A stretch of DNA of 64,000 nt from Jacaranda mimosifolia (Eukaryota; Streptophyta; Magnoliopsida; Lamiales; Bignoniaceae), in NCBI GenBank assembly GCA_018894105.1, contig CM032123.1, positions 26,575,744 through 26,639,743 on the forward strand. The letters are read 5' to 3'. Made by a program: the position numbers and the translations under genes. Of the stretch, positions 37,863 through 48,149 are shown piece after piece (within the stretch, counting starts at the first letter, position 1; each line of letters opens with the position of its first letter). The notes under the pieces are model-generated. The model was given only the letters and a program-made list of their open reading frames with translations, ran no database searches and was not told the DNA's origin.

Positions 37863-38978
37863 ATAATTTACTCAAAAAATTAATTGTCTTTTTTTGTTCC
37901 CATGTGTAATATTATGTGTGTCAATATCATCGGGTGCTTGTGTTTCATCATCATCTAGGAGGTTTTCTCCATCTATTCTATTGATAATAGGATGATATTA
38001 TTCTTGTGATTCGGTATTATGCAAAGATATGGGTGTTTGTGCAATGAAATTATATTCTTCCGTATTTAAATTACATTCCATATGATACCAGGCCATAGAA
38101 CTATAAGAAGAGGGAGGGGTAGTAGTAGGTCTTAGGGGTGGGTCTACAAATTGTTGACTAGTACTATGCCTAGCGGGTTGAGTGGAGGGACAAATTGAGG
38201 GATCATTTAAAGGAGAATATTGGTCTACCCTCGGAGGGACCATAGAGCGACTTCTAGTTTTTTTATTTTTAGAACTACTAGCAAGATTCAAAAATTTCTT
38301 CATTTTTATAATCAACTAAATATGAACAATTAACAAATAAAATTCACAAAGATTAACGCACAAACTAAATTGTAAATAAAGGATACCGTAAAACACGTAA
38401 TAACAATTAAGAAGTCACAATTTGATACACTACTATTCACGACTCCATGAAGTCACAAATTGATAGACCTCTATTCAAAGCTCTACCAAATAATATGTAC
38501 CAAATAAATTTAATAATATGTATGAATTAAATAAAAGATATAATTTATTTATAAATTATTAGATTAGAGAGAAATTGAGAAATTGTAGAATAAGAAATAA
38601 AATGACCACTATAAATAGTGGTCATTTGTTATTTTTGAGGGAAAAAAAAAAGAAAATAGGAGAAACAAAGGCTGTAACAACCTTTGAGCAATCTGCAATT
38701 ACTGTAAAATGCAATTGACCATTGGCCAGGCCAACGGACAATTGCATTTTATAGTAAAGTAGCCGTTACACCTTTTTTTTAACTTTATATCATAATTTAT
38801 AATGCTTATAAATTTATTAATAATATTTCTTATATAAATTCTTAATTATTTATTTATATATTTATAAATTAATAAATTATAAATTATACATTCTTGATTA
38901 TAAATTATTAATTTATAATTTTTAAAAATTTAGGAATTTACAATTTGTAATTTAAAAATTATAAATTAAATTATACTA
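37862..38978 (-). mobile_element. Foreign segment in copia copy 2, likely 5' end of an hAT-type gene
   Basis: Sequence departs from copy 1 after TTACTACTTT at 37861 and rejoins at about 38979. On minus it has a GC-mixed block with an inverted ATTGCATTTTA motif (38700-38765), a CTATTTATAG TATA-like site near 38608, then an open frame 38315-37998. That frame begins MKKFLNLASSSKNKK and is rich in Ser, Pro and Thr, resembling the linker ahead of zinc-finger BED domains in hAT transposases (inference). No transposase core follows. The right end is very AT-rich with ATAAATT repeats. It could be an hAT insertion followed by deletion of its 3' part and of the copia middle. Confidence 0.55.
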
Positions 38979-39500
38979 CAATAGAATGAGTTGTAGAACG
39001 GATGAACAAGACTGTCTTGGAAAGAGCGAGATGCATGCTCTTTAACGCTGGATTCTCCAAGGATTTTTGGGTTGAAGCAATTAACACTGCTTGTTATTTG
39101 GTGAATATGTCACTATCGACTGCTTTGGATTGCAAGACACTAATAGGAGTTTAGTTCGAGTCTCCTACTGATTACTCAAATCTGAGAGTATTAGGGTGTT
39201 CAGCCTATACTCATGTCCGGGATGGGAAACTTGAGCTAAGTGTTAGGAAGTGCATATTTTTAGGCTATGCAGATAGAGTCAAAGGTTATCGTTTGTGGTG
39301 TAATGATGACAGGTGGTCCAAGATGATTATCAGTAGGGATGTGACATTTATTGAGTTTGCGATGATGAAAAAGGTGGAGTAGCTTGAAAGCAGTCAACAG
39401 GGCTTTAAAGAGAAGGTGGAGTTTGAAATTGACACTCCACAAGTTTCAAAAGGGAAACAGAATGTGGTAGATGAAGCTGGTGAGAGCACATTCTTACCTA
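38979..39500 (+). pseudogene. Copia integrase C-terminal fragment, Tork-like copy 2
   Basis: Resumes inside integrase at the ERMNKTVLERA-equivalent segment, with FWVEAINTACYLVN and a VLGCSAYTHV phrase, aligned to 25970-26470 of copy 1. Stops occur (for example TAG near 39151 and TAG near 39379). Confidence 0.82.
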
Positions 39501-39538
39501 ATTAACAACAAGAAAATGAACCACTACAAAATTATCAC

Positions 39539-40435
39539 TTGGCTCTCGATAAGGAGAAGAGGCAGATCAAACTCCCACAGCAGTTTGCTTACTCAGATCT
39601 GGTAGCTTATGCTTTGAGTTCAGCCGAGGAGTTTGTAGGAGCTGATCTAGTCCCATACAAAGAGGCAATTTTCAGGCCAAATTATGATAAATGGGTTGCA
39701 GCTATGAGTAAAGAGATGAAATCTCTACACAAGAATAGCATATGGGAGCTGGATGATATACCCAAAGGACAGAAGATTGTAGGTTGCAAATGGATTTACA
39801 AGAAAAAGGAAAGGATTCCCGGGGTTGAGGATGTTAGATACAAGGCGCGATTGGTTGCTAAAGGTTTACTTAGAGAGAGGGAGTTAACTTTCATGAAGTG
39901 TTCTCCTCAGTTATAAAACAGACTTTCTTTCGTGTTTTACTTGCCCTGGTTGCTCTGTTTGATATAGAGCTTGAGCAAATGGATGTGAAAATTGCGTTTC
40001 TACATGGTGAGTTGGAGGAACAAATCTACATGAACCAACTAAAGGGATTCATTATTTTCGGGAAACAAAATTAAGTATGTCTTTTGAAGAGGTCATTATA
40101 TGTTGTTGAAACAGTCTCCCAAGCAGTGGTCAAAAAGATTTGATGTTTTAATTACCAAGATAGGATATACTATAAACATTTATGATTGTTGAGTATATCA
40201 TAAAAAATATAGTGATAGCCTTCTCGTATATTTATTGTTGTACGTTGATAATATGTTGATTGCCTCTAGAAACATATCTAAGATCAACAATTTAAAAGCT
40301 CAGTTAAGTGAAGAATTTGAGATAAAGGATTTGACCAGTGCAAAGAAGATATTAGGCATGGAGATCATCCGGGACAGACACGTAGGATTGTTGTACTTAT
40401 CTCAACAACAATACATTGAGAAAGTACTTGAGTGA
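39539..40435 (+). pseudogene. Copia reverse transcriptase, Tork-like copy 2, active site YVDN
   Basis: The frame at 39539-39916 has GCKWIYKKKERIPG and ARLVAKGL. Broken DNA follows with a MDVKIAFLHG-type phrase near 39980-40010. The frame at 40235-40435 has YVDN at 40241-40252, where the second catalytic Asp is Asn, then IKDLTSAKKILGMEI. The domain continues past a TGA to about 40630. Confidence 0.87.
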
Positions 40436-40525
40436 TTTGGGATGGATAAGTTTAAGCCAGTTAGTACGCCACTTGCAACTCATTTCAGAATCTTATGAGA
40501 TCTATCACCAGGTACTAAGGAGGAG

Positions 40526-41209
40526 GTGGAGTACATGTCTAATGTGTTATATGCTAATGCAGTGGGTAGCATGATGTACGCCATGGTGTGTACTAGGCCA
40601 GACATTTCACATGTAGTCAGTATTGTGAACAGGTATATGCACAAGCCAGGAAAGACTTATTGGCAGGTTGTGAAATGGATTATAAGGTATCTGAGAGGCT
40701 CTGCAAACAGATGTTTGAGGTCTAGTCAATTAAATTTTACTGCTAGAATTATTGGCTATGTAGATTATGCAGTAGATTTGGACAACAGAAGGTCCATGAT
40801 AGGCTATGTGTTTTGTGTATCAAATTGTACGGTTAGCTGAAAAGTAACTTTGCAGTCATTAGTTACATTGTACACAACAAAAGTTAAGTACATGGTTTTG
40901 GCTGAAGGCGTGAACGAAAGCATTTAGCTGAAGGGGTTGATTGAGGATATGGGTATAGATTCTGATATTACTTTAATATTTTGTGATAGTCAGAGAGACA
41001 TACACTTGTCAAAGAATCAAACATTTCATGAGAGAACGAAGCACACAGATGTAAAGTATCACTTTATTTGGGATATCGTGTCTCAAGGTGTCATTCAAGT
41101 TGACAAGATTGGGACTAAGGATAATCGAGCAGACATGTTAATTAAGGCTGTTCTAGGAATCAAATTCGAGCATTACTTGGATTTGATTAACATTTGTAGA
41201 CTCAGATGA
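40526..41209 (+). pseudogene. End of reverse transcriptase and RNase H, Tork-like copy 2
   Basis: Frames at 40526-40840 and 40937-41209 contain YAMVCTRPDISHVV, RRSMIGYVF, ERTKHTDVKYHF and ADMLIKAVLG, parallel to copy 1. A TGA near 40838 breaks it. The final stop is at 41207-41209. Confidence 0.85.
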
Positions 41210-41272
41210 CAGGCCCTTTTGGGGGCAGGGGCAAAGAAGATGGATGGTGAATTTCAAGTCAAAGTGAAAAAT

Positions 41273-41979
41273 TGTTGACTTTGCCTTGAAATTTGGGCTA
41301 AATTGATGAGACACGGAAGAAATGTAGCAAAATGGAGCAAAGCGGTCGAAATGGGCATGAGGAACTCACCACCGGCGTGCACCGGTAGGATGCCGTACGC
41401 CGAGGCTCGGGATGGGCACGCCAAGGCACGCAGCAATCTAGAAATGGGACAAGATTGGTGTGAGTAGCACTAGAACCGTGTGCTTGGACGCAAGGTTGCC
41501 GCACCTGGGCGCGCGGCATACTGTCATAATGCACCCTAGCGCAAGTTCCGTGTGCCAGGACAGGCAACTCGAGTTTTTACTCAGCACACCAGATAGTAGC
41601 AATAGTTATGCGTGCTGGGGCACAAGTCATGTGCGCGCCGACGCTCAACGCGAGGCCCATGGGCCATTTTGTGTTTTTCGCCAGTATTTAATCAGTTTTC
41701 TTCTGGGACAACTTAACATAGACATAACATGACGGTTTTTAGACTGCATTTGAGTTAGTTTCTCGAGACGAAATTTAGAATGAGGGTATTAGGTGTTCTT
41801 TGAGATTTGTGGGATTTAAGTTTGTACTTGTTACTTTGATTTAAGATTAATAAAATTCTTTTCTTTTTCGGGTGGATTAGGCACATCGCCGAACCACGTT
41901 AAATATTGTTGTCCATTTTCATTGAATTACTTTACTTTTATTTCATTGTTTTTACAATAAATCTTCCTAGGTTTCAACA
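41273..41979 (+). repeat. 3' LTR of Tork-like copy 2
   Basis: 707 bp, TGTTGACTTTGCC..GTTTCAACA. It pairs with 36631-37347 with many mismatches and is followed by GTAGC. Confidence 0.87.
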
Positions 41980-42350
41980 GTAGCTACTTTTTGTCCGTTA
42001 AGATTAAGACTTTTTTAAATAAATTAATATACTTAGTTGATTGGAGAGAGTGAGAATGAGATTATAGTAACCGTAATCTTACATTCTTATTTGATGCAAT
42101 AACTTGTTCAATATTATTTTTTCGATTCCATAATTGCCTTCACATTTTAATATTTTAAATTTTGAAATCGTTAAACATTGCGACCTTATGGGTGTAATTC
42201 ATGTAGTGAGATTAAAATCTCTAATCCACTTCAAACATTCAAATTGATTTTAATTTGGTGAATACTACGGGTTTAGAGTGAATGTCGACTTGACCCGTTG
42301 CCTAATGTTGTATATAACAATTGCACAATATTAACAAAGTTAATCTTGCA

Positions 42351-43967
42351 TAGGGTTGTACATTCAGTTTTAACCGATCGAACCGTAATCGAAATTTTCG
42401 GTTTTTTCAAATGTAAAACCAAAACCGAACCATTTTTTATTTTTATTTTTATTTTTTTTTTGGTTTTTTTGATTTTTCGGTTTTTTTTTCGGTTTTGGTT
42501 AAAACCGAATTGAAAAAAAAAATAAATTTCCAAGAAAGTGTTATAAAAGTTTGTTTGACAAAAGTAAGTTTAATTAAAAATGTTAATTGGGTAACTTATT
42601 CTTTTAGTGCCAAAAAAATTATTTGATAAAAATATTTGTTTTTAGGTGAAAAAATTGATTTAGATTACTTTTTTTTGTATATTGAAAATATTTGTTTTGA
42701 TAAAATTATAATTTATCTATTCTAAACAAATACATTTAAAATATTATAAATTTAAGAAGATAAATAAATATTTTAATTATTTTATGTTATAAAAAATTTA
42801 GCATACACATTGTTTAGAATAAAATTGCTAGCTTATAATCGTCAAGGCAGATGCACGCGATTTTTGTATATTCAAACCTTAACTGCTAAAATCGAATAGC
42901 GAATTAAATCTTAAACTCAATTTACTAAAGTTAAATAGCTAATTGATCCAATGACATCATAATATAGATTGCGGATTTGTAAATTTTGTTATAACCTTAT
43001 TAAATCATCATTTCTAAAAGATAATTATGAAATATTGATAAAATTTGTATCCAAACTATCTTTTTTATGTTGAATTCTCCAATTTATCCTTCAAACTATA
43101 TTGTCAATTTTTGTTGTTGAAATAATTAAAATGACAAATTATGTAAATGAACAAAAATAACTTCTATTTTAGATACAAAATGGTCTTTGTTTTTGTAATA
43201 ATATAAATAAAATCTTTATTGGTCAGCAAATACAATATGCTACTAGTACTACCACAAGAATAGCCGAATAGGATTCAATCCCTTATCCCTTAGTTGCAAT
43301 TTAAGTTGAAACTTCAATTTTGCTCATCAACATACCCTATAATATATATAAGTTTAATTAATTAATTAATTTTCTTTTAATATAACATTTTTTGTTGTTC
43401 AAATCATAATCATCTATTTTTTTATATGTAACGTGTATTACTTCATATAAAAAAAAAAAAAAATTTGCAATTCTACCATTGAAAAAAATATCATTTTTGT
43501 TCTCTTTGTATTATAACTATTCATGTTTTTATATGTCATATATTAATATCTATATTATTTATAAAACATAGGATTTTTAATAACTATTTTGATATATTAT
43601 TTACTTCTTTTTTTCTCAATTATTTCACTTTATAAAAAAAAATATATATATTTATCCCAAAAATTTAAAAATACATTAACATTTACATTATTTAAAAATT
43701 TATATTTATTTATCTTAGACTTAAAAAATTTAATAAAAAATGTGAAATAAAACTTAAACTAGTAGTGATTGAATAATAAAATTTTGTATATAAAAAAAAT
43801 TTCGGTTTTTTTGGTTTTTTGGTTTTTTGGTTCGGTTTCGGTTAACCAAAAAAAAAATCGAAAAAATCGAAAACCGAATTTTTTTGAAATGAGAAACCGA
43901 AAACCGTTCGGTTCAGTTCGATTTTTTCGGTTTTCAGTCGGTTTCAATTTTTTTTTTAACACCCCTA
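42351..43967. mobile_element. hAT non-autonomous transposon in ADT intron 9
   Basis: Ends TAGGGTTGT and the complement of TAGGGGTGT, flanked by the exact 8-base duplication ATCTTGCA (42343-42350 and 43968-43975). Both arms (42360-42510 and 43795-43955) are packed with CGGTTTT/AAAACCG motifs that are complementary to one another. The centre is AT-rich without coding sequence. It resembles the element at 19713-20594 in its ends and CGGTT-rich arms. Confidence 0.88.
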
Positions 43968-45058
43968 ATCTTGCATAGTATACTATATGAAACGTGGACT
44001 TAGCAATGTGCTTGGCAACATACACCATTTCATTTTCTATGTTTATCAATTGTATGTGGATTTAATGGGAAGGAGACAAAGAAGAAACTATAACTATCTT
44101 AAAAACTGACCTGGAGATGTGCTAGAGCATTTTGGGCTCTAGGCTCCCGCATAGAAGCTTCGAAGTCAACGAAGAAGACGTAATTGAAGTACCTGTACTG
44201 TAGAACATGAGCCTTCATCGTTCATTTTTGTGCTTTTATTAATGTGTAGAAATTAGTTTTAGTTTTGGAAATATTCTGTATGGCAGTTGATAAAAATAAC
44301 GAACAAAGTTAGATAATAAACAAAAAATTAAGTATTAAAAAATATATTATTGAAAAACATTGTGAATGTATTAAGAATTTAACTACAGATGAAAGCATCA
44401 ACGTTACAAATCAATCTTATTGGGATGGCATTTTCTTGAACTAAATGGACAAAAAATGTGTCATGATTGTTTAGTATACCTCTTGTTAAATAAATAGAGT
44501 GAAACTTACGTGTTGTTTTCATTTTTAAAGCCATTGGCAACCTGTAATGGATATTTTTTCTGTGGTCTGCTCTCAACCTGCAGTTTCATTTTAAATAAAA
44601 AGAACAATATTTTATTAAACAGGAAAAAAATAGAGCCACATGAAATAGAATTGTCAAGAAAAACTAACCGATAAATTATATTTTTTCAACATTTATATTG
44701 GCATATCTTAACTTTGGATTTTTATTTATTCAGTCAGAATTTTTGTTCCTTATCTTTTAGCAACTTAATCCTTCAATTGGAAATATTCAAATTTTGGCAA
44801 AAATTTAAAAAATTATCCCAGAAGTTCAAATGTTGGGTAAAATTTTACAATACGAAGAGACATTTGAGCCGGTGATTTTCTTTATTTTATGGTGTTCCAC
44901 CAAATATCCCAAATCCAATTCCCACCTGCCCAGGGCCAGCTCACCCCACCAATGTCACATAATGCCCACCATTGTCGTTCGAGCCCAAGCAGAGCCGGAA
45001 TCCACAAGACATCATCCCGCTCCTGGAAAAGCACCACAATCCACCCCACCCTTACATG

Positions 45059-45887
45059 TATGGGTGTAAACGGATATTGAACGGATCGGATACAGTGTTT
45101 TCATATTCATATTCGTTTAACTTTTCGAATATTCGGATACGGATACGGATTTGACGGATATTTAAAAGTGATATCCAAATTCGTATCCGTCGGATATCGG
45201 TCGGATTCGAATATATCCGTATTCGATTATAATTATTCAGATGCATTCATATTTTATTAAACTTATCTGTATTCGAATTATTATTTTACATTCATATTCG
45301 ATGATAATTATTTTGATATCCATTTACGAACATTCAAATACGTAAATCTATGAACCTATAACAAATACATATTTTAATTAATAAAAGGAACCATATAATT
45401 TCATTAAAACAAAAGCAATCAAACAAATAACATAATTTTTAATTATTAATTGACTTTATAATTGATTATTGGTGATTCTTAATAATAATAATAATAATAA
45501 TGACATTTAAGTATATTAATTATAAAATCAACTAACAATAATTATGTTGATTAACTTTATTTTTCAATTTTTTCTCTATATTACAATAATTTTTTAAATT
45601 TAATCTTTTTTCTTCCTAATTTTTCAATTATAATTTTTATATATACGTATATGGATTATGAGATTTCTATTGAAAAATATGAATAATATATTATTTAATA
45701 AATATATATTCGGATCGGATATTAAACGGATCGGATACGCATTTACTATATCCGTATCCATTTATAATCGGATATCTGTTAATCGAATACGGATAATATC
45801 CGTTTTAAATGGATGCGGATAAATTTTGTATAAACGGATACGAATGTGAACGGTAAACGAATTTTCGAATATCCATTTACAGCCCTA
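45059..45887. mobile_element. hAT non-autonomous transposon in ADT intron 7
   Basis: Ends TATGGGTGTAAACGGATATT and the complement of TAGGGCTGTAAATGGATATT, with the exact 8-base duplication CTTACATG (45051-45058 and 45888-45895). Arms are repeats of GGATACGGAT, ATTCGGAT and TCCGTATCC in both directions. No transposase is present. It splits a GC-richer stretch (44925-45050 and 45893-45950). Confidence 0.9.
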
Positions 45888-46020
45888 CTTACATGCCCCT
45901 CCTCCAGCCTCACCTGGCAACCACCTTAGCCCGAAGTTCCAGCCGTCCCCACTCCCATATTGGATACAAATACATAACATCTACTTTATTGTATGTGTGT
46001 GTGTGTATATATATATATAT

Positions 46021-46148
46021 TTTATTGACACATGCACACACATCAAGGGCTTGTTAGAGTTCGAATCAAAACCTTACACTTATATTTTCTTTTTATTTAC
46101 ACACGCAAGTCCAAAGTCCATTAGAGTTTGAATTTCAACTCTCACACT

Positions 46149-46150
<2 letters not shown>
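46021..46150 (-). repeat. Two tandem SINE-like tails in ADT intron 7
   Basis: On minus, two adjacent segments share the order GTGTxAG..TTCGAACTC or TTCAAACTC, then a GTGTGTG/GCGTGTGTAAATAAA end. The same end pattern occurs in the SINE at 56024-56145. The head with box A is not recognised. It is flanked by TA microsatellite DNA. Confidence 0.5.
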
Positions 46151-46179
<29 letters not shown>

Positions 46180-47141
46180 ATATTGATCTCATTGAATTAA
46201 CTGACTACTTAATACCTCATACTTATATGTGTGAGGACAAATGGACAATGTTGCTCGACCAATTGGCCACTTATCATATATATATTTATATGAGAATATA
46301 TATTATGAAATTTTATACATATATATATATATATTAGGATAAAGGAACAGTTTTTAGACTTTTTAAATCTCAAATTATAAGTGCACGTGAGGAGCGCAAT
46401 GTCAAATTCCCTCCATAATTCTCATCGAGCTTCAATATGAAATAATTCCCCAAATTTATTTTGAACTTGTCTACCAAATTTTGAGTTCTTCTAGTTAAAG
46501 GGACCTAAATTGCTACGCAAGATATATAATGCATCAAAATAGCTATTTGAATACATAAAAGGTCCGAAGTTGAGAAATAGGCCAACTTACGAGACCGGAA
46601 GTATAATTTTGCCAAAATATTCTCATGATTACCTTCGACAAATCAATGCCCTTCAATGCAAACACATCTAAGGCCTTGTGTAGTTCTCCGTGTCCGCCTT
46701 CTAGAGTGAAAGCAACGGTAGTCTAAAATAGAAGTGCAAAACATTAGATAATTACGAAATTAAAAGAAAAAAAGCTCCACCTCAAATAACATACCAAATG
46801 TACCTTATAACATATATTGTTTGTTAGAACAATAGGTTCCTTTGCAAGTTTCAAAAAGCGAGTAATGTTATGAGATTGATCCTGTTCACAGTTAACATAA
46901 TTTCAAGAAGAAAATAAAATAAAATAATCGTGATATAGTAATAATAATATACATAACTTAAAATAGAAAAATGACATGTAATGAAGCAATTGAAAGGATA
47001 CAAATTATATGTTAGGCATATCATTCATACTCATTAATCAGATGTTACCTGAAAATTTTGAACAAGGATGTCAAGGCCATAAATTTGTGCAGCACGAGCA
47101 CTTGCGATTGCTCCATTTTCTCCTACACCTTTGGAAGCCAC

Positions 47142-47597
47142 CAGTGGCGTATCTAGGAATTTAGGTAAGTGGGGTCAAAATAATTAATATTTAATAAAAA
47201 TAAAATTGAAATACATTAATCCAATTGTTTTCGACGAGTTTTTATATTCTGAAACGTTGTCATAATATCATCATTTGAAATGCTCATAAATATTTCTCTT
47301 TCTTTATAAATTATCAAACAATCATTAAGAAAGTCATCATTCAGTCGGTTCTGTAAATCAGTTTTGATAAATTTCATTGCCGAGAAAGCTCTCTCTACAC
47401 TTGCAGTGGCAATTAGAAAAAACAATGAAAATTTCACCAACCGTCGACCAACTGTGCTGGGGTCATTTTGATATTAAGTGGGGTCAAAATATTATATATC
47501 CATTATTTCTATATAAATATAAATATATATATATATATAAAAAAAAAAACAAGTGGGATCAATTGACTCCACATATGTGGCTGTAAATCCGCCACTG
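47142..47597 (-). mobile_element. hAT element inserted in ADT exon 5, with transposase C-terminus
   Basis: Ends CAGTGGCG and CGCCACTG, with the exact 8-base duplication GAAGCCAC (47134-47141 and 47598-47605). On minus the frame 47440-47216 encodes TASVERAFSAMKFIKTDLQN and NDDFLNDCLI, the dimerisation region at the end of hAT transposases of the zinc-finger-MYM type. Only this tail is left, so it is an internally deleted copy. It interrupts the dehydratase exon between the codons of its VASKG phrase. Confidence 0.93.
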
Positions 47598-48149
47598 GAA
47601 GCCACAATCTTTTGTGGTATTAATTAGAGTAGCTTTAATGAGAGTTTTCAAAAGATTTCAAAAAGATGATTACCTGAGCAGCAGCAGCAGTATTATCAGA
47701 GGGAATTTTAGCTACTCCCAATTTTTAGTGACGTTTCGCACTGAGCAAGTGCCTAAAAGAATTAAATATCATGATCAGTAGTAGTTATTTTATTTTGTAT
47801 CCATTCATGGATGAAAAAGGTTCTTACCATTGAGCATTTGAACAGAGATAAATTTGTATTGCCAATTATTACGTTTTTTTGCAGAAAGTCACTCGAGCAA
47901 GACCAATATTCTCTTAAATGCGTTTGTTCTATTGGGTGTTGAATGTAATCAATAAACTTCAGTAGTTTCCAGTTAGACTCCTTAAGAGTTAAGAACGAGG
48001 TACTTAATAGGCATCACGTAATTAAAGATCGAGTCCAATTAATTGCGAAATTGCATTTTCGCTCTGTATTTGGGCTTAATTTTACTTTTCGTCCTTTAAA
48101 ATATAGTGTGGCTCACAACATTAGCAATTAGAGTTCCATTTTCATAGGA

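Larger units (their letters stand above)
36631..41979 (+). mobile_element. Ty1/copia retrotransposon, Tork-like copy 2, in ADT intron 9
   Basis: LTRs at 36631-37347 and 41273-41979, with the exact duplication GTAGC (36626-36630 and 41980-41984). It is closely related to the element at 23619-28965. Its middle, from late gag through most of integrase, is replaced by an unrelated segment (about 37862-38978). The remaining gag, reverse transcriptase and RNase H carry stops. It separates the last dehydratase exon from the rest of that gene. Confidence 0.92.
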
